Assembly: GCF_014201705.1 (NCBI RefSeq)
Contig: NZ_JACHFA010000002.1
Span: 1 to 64,000 of the forward strand
Reading direction: 5' to 3'
DNA length: 64,000 bases
DNA from: Borreliella spielmanii
GTDB lineage: Bacteria; Spirochaetota; Spirochaetia; Borreliales; Borreliaceae
Positions 57,656-64,000 of this stretch are shown one piece after another. The position numbers were made by a program, and so were the translations under genes. The notes under the pieces are model-generated. The model had not been told where the DNA came from and did not search any database. It saw nothing but the letters and a program-made list of their open reading frames with translations. The number at the start of each line of letters is the position of its first letter. Positions within the stretch are counted from its first letter, which is position 1.

Positions 57656-59950
57656 ATGTATGACCGAAGAGCTTTAAATTGTTTGTTTTTTAACACATTT
57701 TTGTTTTTTATGGAGTCTAAGCATCTTGTTTTTACAGAAGAGCACATTTTTTATGGGTTGATTAAAAGTCATAAAATCAAAGAACTGCTTGATTTATGTA
57801 CAATTGACTTTTATAAACTTAATAAACAGTTAGAAGAATTTTTTAGCAAACTTCCCTTAAGAGACAAATATATCCCAGATTATATTTCTAGTATGGATTA
57901 TTTGTATGAGGACATAATCAGTGCTCTTTTTTTTTATAAAAAACCTTATAAAATACAAGAAAAAGATTTATTATGGGTGCTTGTCAGAAAAAGAAAAAAT
58001 AGCATTTTAGATACGTTACTTAACTCTGGTTTTAATTTGACTATTTTTGACAAACTTATTGAAGTTCATGATTATTTAGCTTTAAATACTAAATCCAATT
58101 CAGGTTATGATAGTGAATTAATTGCAGAATATATTCATAATAATGCGCCAAAAAGTAAAGGAGGCTTTCATATTTTTGATGATAATCGTGATAAGTTGGA
58201 TCGAAATAACATTTTCTTAGAAAATAAAGATTCTGTTGGTAATTTTTTAACAAACGTTATTGATTCTTTAGATTTAAATTACAATCCTTTAATTGGTAGA
58301 AATCAAGAGTTGTCTCGGTTGATTCAGGTAATACTTAGGAAGCATAAAAGTAACCCTATTTTATTTGGAGAACCTGGTGTTGGAAAAACAGTATTAATCC
58401 AAGGTCTTGCATATAAAATAAAAACGGAGAATGTTCCAAAAGATTTAATAGGATATGAAATCTATTCTCTTGATATTGGTAGGCTTATTTCGGGGACTAA
58501 ATATAGGGGAGATCTTGAGAGTAGAATGAACAGGGTTTTAGATTTTTTAAACTCAAGAAAAAAAGTCATACTTTTTATTGATGAGATCCATATGATAGTA
58601 GGGGCAGGAGCCACTTCATTTGGCAGTATGGATATTTCTAATTTATTAAAGCCCATTCTTACTTTGGGGAAAATTAAATTTATTGGAGCTACTACAGAAT
58701 ATGAATATAGAAAATTTTTTTTAAAAGATAAGGCTTTAATGAGAAGGTTTCAGAGCATAGAGCTTAAAGAGCCTAATTTTGAGGACACCTATAATATTTT
58801 ACAGGAAATTAAAAAAGATTATGAGAGACATCACAATGTGGAATATACAGATGAAGCAATACAAGCTTGTATTATTATGTCTCAAAAATATATTAAAGAT
58901 AGATTTCTTCCAGACAAAGCTTTTGATATTTTAGATGAACTGGGTTCTAAGTTTAAGCTTGAAAACATAAAAAGGGTCATAACAAAAGACGATGTTTGTG
59001 ATCTAATTAAGTCTATTGTTGGCTCTAATATTTTTAATTTTGAAGAGTATAATAGCGAATTGCTAATTAATTTAGAAAATAGAATAAAAAAAGAACTTAT
59101 TATAGATGATAGTTTGGTATTTGATTTGATATTAAATTTAAAATTATTAAAATTTAATTTACTTACCAATAGAAGCACTATTGGTATATTTGCCTTTATT
59201 GGTGCTTCTGGAGTGGGAAAATGCAAATTGACTGATATCTTATCAGAAGAGCTTAAAATTCCGAAATTTAATATTAATATGAGTGAGTATAGTGATTTTA
59301 ATTCTTTTGATAGATTAATTGGTCCTGTTTTAAGTAATGATGGGTATTATGAATCTACTAGATTTTTCAAATTTTTGAATAAATCTTCTAATTCTATTAT
59401 TTTCCTGTCAGATTTTGATAAATGTAATAAAAGGGTTTTAGAATTTTTTTTAGAAGGGTTTAAAACTGGCAAACTTTTTGATGGTCTTGGGAAAAAGGTA
59501 AGCTTATCGGAAAGTTTAATAGTAATAAGTGTCAATGTTGAGAGTAATGAGCTTAATAGTATCGGCTTTAAAAATAAATCGACAGATGGAAATGATTTTA
59601 ATCTTATATTAGAGAAGAGATTTTCTAATGAATTTTTAGAGTTAATAGATTGTATGTTTGTATTTAAATCTATTGATGAGTTAGATTTTGAAAAAATCAT
59701 TTTTAATGAGCTTAATCGTTTTGCTAGAATATTGAGAGATAGAAAGTTTGATATTTTTTTTGAAAAAAGTGTTGTTGATTATATTCGGGAAAAGATTTAT
59801 GGAAAGGGTTACGGATTGAAAAGTGTTAAAAAATTTATATTCAAAGAAGTGGGGAAGCTTTTAATAGACGAAATTCTTTTTAAGAAAATTGAAAATTCTG
59901 GTAAAATAAAAATCTATTTAGATGAAACAATAAAATATGAGTTTTTATAA
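57656..59950 (+). CDS. clpA: ClpA-like AAA+ unfoldase with degenerate second ATPase domain
   Basis: A 764-residue double-ring ATPase of the ClpA type, with an N-terminal Clp-N-like domain (about 1-150). D1 is intact: Walker A GEPGVGKT (238-245) and Walker B LFIDEIH (D309, E310). D2 is not: Walker A reads GASGVGKC (516-523, Cys for Thr), Walker B reads FLSDFDK (S585, D586 for Asp-Glu), the GYVG pore loop is replaced by SNDGYYES, and the FRPEFxNR arginine segment reads FSNEFLEL. An IGF tripeptide (636-638) remains where ClpA docks ClpP. Unfolding would then rely on D1 (inference). BB0369 ortholog, coupled to tyrS. Confidence 0.88.
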   Translation: MYDRRALNCLFFNTFLFFMESKHLVFTEEHIFYGLIKSHKIKELLDLCTIDFYKLNKQLEEFFSKLPLRDKYIPDYISSMDYLYEDIISALFFYKKPYKIQEKDLLWVLVRKRKNSILDTLLNSGFNLTIFDKLIEVHDYLALNTKSNSGYDSELIAEYIHNNAPKSKGGFHIFDDNRDKLDRNNIFLENKDSVGNFLTNVIDSLDLNYNPLIGRNQELSRLIQVILRKHKSNPILFGEPGVGKTVLIQGLAYKIKTENVPKDLIGYEIYSLDIGRLISGTKYRGDLESRMNRVLDFLNSRKKVILFIDEIHMIVGAGATSFGSMDISNLLKPILTLGKIKFIGATTEYEYRKFFLKDKALMRRFQSIELKEPNFEDTYNILQEIKKDYERHHNVEYTDEAIQACIIMSQKYIKDRFLPDKAFDILDELGSKFKLENIKRVITKDDVCDLIKSIVGSNIFNFEEYNSELLINLENRIKKELIIDDSLVFDLILNLKLLKFNLLTNRSTIGIFAFIGASGVGKCKLTDILSEELKIPKFNINMSEYSDFNSFDRLIGPVLSNDGYYESTRFFKFLNKSSNSIIFLSDFDKCNKRVLEFFLEGFKTGKLFDGLGKKVSLSESLIVISVNVESNELNSIGFKNKSTDGNDFNLILEKRFSNEFLELIDCMFVFKSIDELDFEKIIFNELNRFARILRDRKFDIFFEKSVVDYIREKIYGKGYGLKSVKKFIFKEVGKLLIDEILFKKIENSGKIKIYLDETIKYEFL

Positions 59951-59967
59951 GGTTATAGGGAGTATTT

Positions 59968-61023
59968 ATGAAAATATCAGTAATAGGAGCGGGTGCTTGG
60001 GGAACAGCTATTGCGAAGTCTTTGGCAGATAAATTTGATTTTAATATTTTTTTATGGTCTTTTGAAGAAGATGTTAAGAATAGTATTAATAATGATAATA
60101 TTAATGATAAATATTTAAAAGGAATTAAATTGCCAAAAAATTTAGTTGCAAGTTCAGATTTGTTTGAAGTTGTATCGATGTCTGATTATATTTTCATTGT
60201 AACGCCGTCTCTTTTTACTGTTGATATTTTGAAAAAATTGGATGAATTTTTTAATTCTTTAGAGGTAAAGCCAAAATTAGCAATACTTACAAAAGGGTTT
60301 GTTACTTTTAATGGGAAAACTCAGACGCTTGTTGAAGCTGCTGAGAGAGTTATGAAAGGATATAAAGATAAAATTACTTATATTGTTGGTCCAAGTCATG
60401 CTGAGGAAGTTGGACTTGGTGTGATAACAGGACTTGTTGCGGCTAGCAATAACAAAGAAAATGCATATTTGTTTATTAATTTATTTGCTCAAACCCCAAT
60501 TTCTTTGTTTTATAGTAATGATATTTTTGGGGTACAAATAGCAGCGGCATTAAAAAATGTATTTGCAATTGCATTTGGAATTTTAGATGCGTATAAATTG
60601 AATTATCCTAATTTAATAGGGAGTAATACAGAATCATTTTTATTTTCAATATCTTTAAATGATATAAAGGATATTGCAATTGAGCTTGGGGGAAGAAATA
60701 TTGAAACATTTTTATTTTTGTCTGGTTCTGGCGATTTAGATGTTACTTGTAGAAGCATGTTTGGAAGAAATAGACGATTTGGTAATGAAATTGTTAGTAA
60801 AAACATTTTAGGAAGTTTTTTTAGTATAGATGATTTGATAAATAATATTGAAAAAATTGGATATTTACCAGAAGGAGTTCTGGCTGCTAAATCAATTTTT
60901 TCTCTTTTAAAAGAATTAAATCGTGATCTCAATCCTAATAGCTTGTTAAGTGTTATATATAAAATTTTAAATAAAGAGCTGGGGTCTGAATCTGTTATTG
61001 AGTATATGAGAGGAAGGTATTAG
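59968..61023 (+). CDS. gpsA: glycerol-3-phosphate dehydrogenase (NAD(P)+)
   Basis: Reduces dihydroxyacetone phosphate to sn-glycerol-3-phosphate for phospholipids. The NAD-binding VIGAGAWGTAIAKSLA fills residues 4-19. The GPSHAEEV motif lies mid-protein, AALKNVFAIAFG holds the catalytic Lys, and GSGDLDVTC with RNRRFG binds substrate. It has 351 residues. A strong terminator follows eight bases after the stop. BB0368 ortholog. Confidence 0.95.
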   Translation: MKISVIGAGAWGTAIAKSLADKFDFNIFLWSFEEDVKNSINNDNINDKYLKGIKLPKNLVASSDLFEVVSMSDYIFIVTPSLFTVDILKKLDEFFNSLEVKPKLAILTKGFVTFNGKTQTLVEAAERVMKGYKDKITYIVGPSHAEEVGLGVITGLVAASNNKENAYLFINLFAQTPISLFYSNDIFGVQIAAALKNVFAIAFGILDAYKLNYPNLIGSNTESFLFSISLNDIKDIAIELGGRNIETFLFLSGSGDLDVTCRSMFGRNRRFGNEIVSKNILGSFFSIDDLINNIEKIGYLPEGVLAAKSIFSLLKELNRDLNPNSLLSVIYKILNKELGSESVIEYMRGRY

Positions 61024-61030
61024 ACAATAA

Positions 61031-61060
61031 AATAAAGCCTCTGTAGAGGCTTTATTGTTT
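61031..61060. terminator. bidirectional terminator between gpsA and the IIB-like gene
   Basis: AATAAAGCCTC (61031-61041) and GAGGCTTTATT (61046-61056) form a perfect 11-bp stem with a TGTA loop, followed by GTTTTT. The minus-strand gene's stop lies within the stem. Confidence 0.85.
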
Positions 61061-61330
61061 TTGATCATTCATCATATATAAAATTTTATTATAAACATCT
61101 TCGATTATTTCAAAATTCATTACAACTTCTGTAAGTTCATTAGATTTAATAGTTCCTATTATGTTGTCATTTTTTGTTAAATCGTCTCTTTTGACTAAAG
61201 AATTACTATCTACTAGAATTTTTATTCTAGTTATGTCTTTGTTTATATTTTTAATATTTTTAATTCCTCCAAAGCATTCTACAATATGCTCTGCTACTTT
61301 GATTTTATTTGTTTTTTCTGAATCTACCAT
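61052..61330 (-). CDS. small PTS IIB-like protein lacking the active cysteine
   Basis: A 92-residue soluble protein resembling the glucose-family IIB domain. AEHIVECFGGIKNIKNI fits the AxxIxxxLGGxxNI opening, DITRIKILV fits the CxTRLRxxV strand, and NDNIIGTI fits the GAxGVV segment. The phospho-cysteine position, before ITR, is Asp, so classic phosphoryl transfer is not expected. It might act as a regulatory relic or sensor. It starts 7 bp downstream of the aminopeptidase gene on the same strand. BB0367 ortholog by position. Confidence 0.65.
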   Translation of the reverse strand: MVDSEKTNKIKVAEHIVECFGGIKNIKNINKDITRIKILVDSNSLVKRDDLTKNDNIIGTIKSNELTEVVMNFEIIEDVYNKILYMMNDQKQ

Positions 61331-61337
61331 AGTAATT

Positions 61338-62714
61338 TTATTCCTTGTAGAAAGCTTTGTATGCTAAGTAAGCATTGTATATATCAAATTTAGAAGTTAT
61401 TTCCATTGGAGAATGCATGCTTATAACAGCAGGTCCCATATCTATTGTTCTTATTCCATATCCAGCTAAGAATTTAGCAACAGTTCCGCCTCCTCCTTCT
61501 TCTACTTTTCCAAGTGTTGCTACTTGCCAGGCTATATTGTTTTTATTTAATAATTGCCTAATATAAGAAACAAGCTCTGCATCAGCATCGCTGGCCATGC
61601 TTTTTCCACCATGTCCTGTGTATTTCATTATAGGTATACCATAGCCAAGTTTAGGAGCATTTTGTTCGTCATGAACTGAGCTAAATAATGGATTTATTGC
61701 TGCACAAACATCAGCAGAAATGCTTTTTGAATTCCATAAAGCTTTTTGAACGTGAAGATTATTGTATTCTGATTTTTTAATTTTAAAGATCATATCAGAA
61801 ACAAAATATTCAAGATATCTTGAGTCTAATCCAGTTGAGCCTGTTGAGCCAATTTCTTCTTTATCCACAAGAAAACAAATAGCTGTTTTGTTTGGAGTTT
61901 CTTCAAGATCAAATATGGATTCTAGTGAAGTGTAAGCGCATATTTTGTCATCTTGTCCGTAAGCACCAATTAAAGCCTTATCAAATCCAACGTCTTTTGC
62001 TGTTCCTGCGGGTACTATTTCAATTTCTGATGATACGAAATCTTCTTCTTCTATTTTATATTTTTCTTTTATTAGCTGCAGAGTTGCTAGTTTAACTTTA
62101 TCTTTTTCTTTTGTTTCGATTGGAAGGCTTCCAATTAAAATTTTTAGATTTTCTCCTTCAACAATTTCATCTGATTTTTTATTTCTTTGTATTTTTCTAT
62201 CAAGATGGGGCAAAATGTCAGGAATTACAAATATAGGATCGTTTTCATTATCGCCAATGTTGATTTCAACCCTTTCTCCATTTTTTAAGAATATTACACC
62301 TCTTATTGAAAGAGGTGTAGATAACCATTGGTACTTTTTTATTCCTCCATAATAGTTGGTTTTAAGAAATGCAAGTTCGTTTTCTTCAGAGATTGGTGAG
62401 GGTTTTGCATCAAGTCTTGGCGAATCTGTGTGAGAAACAATTAAATTCATTCCATTTTCAATAGGATTTTTGCCAATAATAACAAAAGCAGCAGATTTTT
62501 CTCTACAGGTATAAAAAATTTTATCGCCCGGCATTAAATTTTTTTTCTCTTCAGCGTTAAGAAACCCGCCTTTTTTTGCTCTATCTAAGGCATACGATAT
62601 AACTTCTCTTTCTGTTTTAAATTTGCTTATAAATTTTTTGTAACTTTCAGAAAAATTAAAAATTTGATTTTTTTCTTCTTTGCTTAAAGATATCCATGGA
62701 TTTTGTTTTTTCAT
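61338..62714 (-). CDS. M18-family aminopeptidase
   Basis: Zinc aminopeptidase of the M18 family. The metal-site motifs are NLIVSHTDSPRLDAKPSP (His, Asp), KEEIGSTGSTG (catalytic Glu pair) and the C-terminal ISMHSPMEIT (His). A GHGGKSMASDAD segment sits late in the protein. The frame opens at 62735, but the ATG at 62714 has AGGAGGTC six bases upstream and gives 458 residues. It would release N-terminal residues from imported peptides, useful in an amino-acid auxotroph (inference). BB0366 ortholog. Confidence 0.94.
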   Translation of the reverse strand: MKKQNPWISLSKEEKNQIFNFSESYKKFISKFKTEREVISYALDRAKKGGFLNAEEKKNLMPGDKIFYTCREKSAAFVIIGKNPIENGMNLIVSHTDSPRLDAKPSPISEENELAFLKTNYYGGIKKYQWLSTPLSIRGVIFLKNGERVEINIGDNENDPIFVIPDILPHLDRKIQRNKKSDEIVEGENLKILIGSLPIETKEKDKVKLATLQLIKEKYKIEEEDFVSSEIEIVPAGTAKDVGFDKALIGAYGQDDKICAYTSLESIFDLEETPNKTAICFLVDKEEIGSTGSTGLDSRYLEYFVSDMIFKIKKSEYNNLHVQKALWNSKSISADVCAAINPLFSSVHDEQNAPKLGYGIPIMKYTGHGGKSMASDADAELVSYIRQLLNKNNIAWQVATLGKVEEGGGGTVAKFLAGYGIRTIDMGPAVISMHSPMEITSKFDIYNAYLAYKAFYKE

Positions 62715-62840
62715 TAATAAGACCTCCTCTTTCATTTTAACATTTTAATTGTTTTTAAAGTGTGTACAAAATAAATTATTTATTGTAAACTTACCTTTAA
62801 TTTTAATAATATTTATGAATAAATATAAGGGAGAATTTTT

Positions 62841-63428
62841 ATGTATAAAAATGGGGTTTTAAAAAACTATTTAATAGGATTTTTATTTTTTTTAATAATT
62901 GCGTGTACTTCAAAAGATAGCTCAAATGAATATGTTGAAGAACAAGAAGTGGATAACTCTTCTAAACTTGATGATGCTTCTAAAATAGATGAACATACTA
63001 TTGGGCATGTTTTTCATGCTATGGGGGTAGTTCATTCAAAAAATGATAGAAAAAGTTTAGGAGAAAATATAAAGGTCTTTTATTTTTCTGAAAAAGATGG
63101 TTACTTTGAAACAATACCTTCAAAAGAGGGTGCAAAGTTAATAGTTTATCGTTATGATAATATTTATGCAGGAGAAGCTCCAATTAGTATCTATGGAAAA
63201 GAAGCGTTTATTTTTGTTGGCATTACCTCTGATTTTAAAAAGATTATAAATAGTAATTTGCATGGTGCTAAAAGTGATCTTATTGGCACTTTTAAAGATC
63301 TTAATATTAAAAATTCAAAATTAGAAATTACAGTTGATGATGATAATTCAGATGCCAAGACTTTTCTTGAATCTGTTAATTATATTATCGATGGTGTTGA
63401 AAAAATTTCACCTATAATAATGGATTAA
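62841..63428 (+). CDS. LA7 (P22-A) lipoprotein
   Basis: A 195-residue lipoprotein with lipobox FLIIAC, lipidated at Cys22, followed by an acidic serine-rich tether (about 23-50) as in many Borrelia surface or periplasmic lipoproteins. The mature domain (about 52-195) contains [20 protein letters not shown] and ends [18 protein letters not shown] recognise the BB0365 product, an immunogenic lipoprotein called LA7 or P22. Its biochemical role is not known to me. ATATAAGGGAG precedes the ATG; it converges with mgsA. Confidence 0.85.
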   Translation: MYKNGVLKNYLIGFLFFLIIACTSKDSSNEYVEEQEVDNSSKLDDASKIDEHTIGHVFHAMGVVHSKNDRKSLGENIKVFYFSEKDGYFETIPSKEGAKLIVYRYDNIYAGEAPISIYGKEAFIFVGITSDFKKIINSNLHGAKSDLIGTFKDLNIKNSKLEITVDDDNSDAKTFLESVNYIIDGVEKISPIIMD

Positions 63429-63446
63429 TTTATATTTTTGATTTTT

Positions 63447-63477
63447 TAGGCTTTAAATAAAAATTAAAGCCTATTTT
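63447..63477 (+). terminator. terminator-like hairpin after LA7
   Basis: TAGGCTTTAA (63447-63456) pairs with TTAAAGCCTA (63464-63473), followed by TTTTG on the plus strand. The stop of minus-strand mgsA lies in the second arm. T-run support exists only for the plus strand. Confidence 0.6.
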
Positions 63478-63854
63478 GAAATCAAGTCTTCAAGTCCTTT
63501 TATTAAAATTTCTGCTGTTTTTACGTTGGTTGCAAGTGGTATTTTATGTACATCACAAAGCCTAATAAGAGCTGACACATCTGGTTCGTGAGGTTGGCTT
63601 GTTAAGGGATCTCTGAAGAAGAATATAGCTAAGACATTTCCTTCAGCTATTTCTGCTCCAATTTGCTGATCTCCCCCCATAGGGCCTGATTTATATTTAA
63701 CAACCGTAAGATCAGTGGCTTGTTGGATTCTGGATCCTGTTGTTCCTGTTGCAATAAGTTTGAATTTAGATAAGAAGAGATAATTTTGTTTGACAAAATT
63801 TACCAAATCATCCTTTTTTTTATCGTGTGCAATTAATGCTATTTTTTTTTCCAT
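63471..63854 (-). CDS. mgsA: methylglyoxal synthase
   Basis: Converts dihydroxyacetone phosphate to methylglyoxal and phosphate, a bypass of lower glycolysis. [16 protein letters not shown], the phosphate-binding [11 protein letters not shown], the [12 protein letters not shown] block with the catalytic Asp, and [16 protein letters not shown] are all present. It has 127 residues, slightly shorter than the E. coli enzyme. AAAGGAA lies before the ATG. BB0364 ortholog. Confidence 0.95.
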   Translation of the reverse strand: MEKKIALIAHDKKKDDLVNFVKQNYLFLSKFKLIATGTTGSRIQQATDLTVVKYKSGPMGGDQQIGAEIAEGNVLAIFFFRDPLTSQPHEPDVSALIRLCDVHKIPLATNVKTAEILIKGLEDLISK

Positions 63855-63949
63855 TAATTTTATTCCTTTTTCAATGTAAAATAATTTTTATTGAAATTTA
63901 ATAAAATATACTCATGACCAAATTTTTAGATTTTGCTGTCTTTTAGAAT

Positions 63950-64000
63950 TTATATTGGTTCTGGTTTGTGCCATAAAAATCCTTGTCCATAGTCTATTTC
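63950..64000 (-). CDS. pdeA: C-terminal end of an EAL-domain phosphodiesterase (PdeA)
   Basis: Only the last 16 codons and stop are inside the window. They read EIDYGQGFLWHKPEPI, which matches the conserved C-terminal EAL block (YxQGFLxxKP) of c-di-GMP phosphodiesterases. By position this is BB0363, PdeA. It is transcribed leftward; 95 bases separate it from mgsA on the same strand. Confidence 0.85.
   Translation of the reverse strand, partial: EIDYGQGFLWHKPEPI

Noticed and set aside
1-64000. CRISPR arrays, prophage, insertion sequences, integrase or toxin-antitoxin genes
   Set aside because: No regularly spaced repeats, transposase motifs or phage genes were seen. Apart from the bmp duplication, gene order is that of the conserved Borrelia chromosome.

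Overview
The window is a stretch of a Lyme-group Borrelia chromosome. The DNA is very AT-rich, and the gene order matches the part of the B. burgdorferi sensu lato chromosome that I recognise as BB0420 down to BB0363, read in reverse. Markers include the 5S rRNA-hk1-rrp1 junction, the bmp lipoprotein cluster, the pfs-metK-luxS operon and the LA7 lipoprotein. Two bmpA genes in tandem, with a decayed bmpB/bmpC joint between them, suggest the garinii/bavariensis side of the complex rather than B. burgdorferi sensu stricto. That species placement is inference.

Layout. 1-5600: the 5S rRNA tail, then the Hk1-Rrp1 two-component system (hybrid sensor kinase and GGDEF diguanylate cyclase). 5621-10611, minus strand: DipA porin, adenylate kinase, a TraB-family protein, CheB and CheR. 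10867-13755: membrane and secreted proteins, including a DNA/RNA nuclease. 13926-16915: fructose-type PTS permease and mannose-6-phosphate isomerase. 16968-18611: a paralogous pair of small outer-membrane-type proteins (BB0406/BB0405 type) with a doubtful upstream ORF. 18776-26751: ProRS, a DAACS transporter, and several uncharacterised or exported proteins. 26826-38708: the transcription/translation block tRNA-Thr, rpmG, tRNA-Trp, secE, nusG, rplKAJL, rpoBC, rpsL, rpsG, closed by a strong terminator. 38808-45052: the bmpD-bmpC-bmpA1-(pseudo bmpB/bmpC)-bmpA2-bmpB lipoprotein cluster. 45168-49171: trehalase-like protein, MgtE, a HIT protein and a beta-barrel-like protein. 49182-52698, minus strand: PdeB-pfs-metK-luxS, the methyl cycle and AI-2 operon. 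52828-59950: gltX, glyS, tyrS and a ClpA-like ATPase. 59968-64000: gpsA, a small PTS IIB-like protein, M18 aminopeptidase, LA7, methylglyoxal synthase and the last 16 codons of an EAL protein (PdeA).

How the genes work together. Cyclic-di-GMP synthesis (Hk1/Rrp1) and both types of phosphodiesterase (PdeB, PdeA) lie within 64 kb. The pfs-metK-luxS genes recycle S-adenosylmethionine by-products. The bmp lipoproteins belong to the purine-nucleoside-binding BMP family and suit an organism that scavenges purines. FruA with ManA suggests PTS-coupled use of mannose or fructose.

No wholly new system is evident. The best leads are (1) a readable tandem-duplication joint in the bmp cluster, (2) a ClpA-like protein whose second ATPase ring has lost its catalytic motifs but keeps a ClpP-docking tripeptide, (3) PdeB lacking most standard HD-GYP metal ligands, (4) a CheB without a phospho-acceptor aspartate, and (5) a IIB-like PTS protein without its active cysteine. 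All homology statements come from motif recognition by eye; no database search was run.
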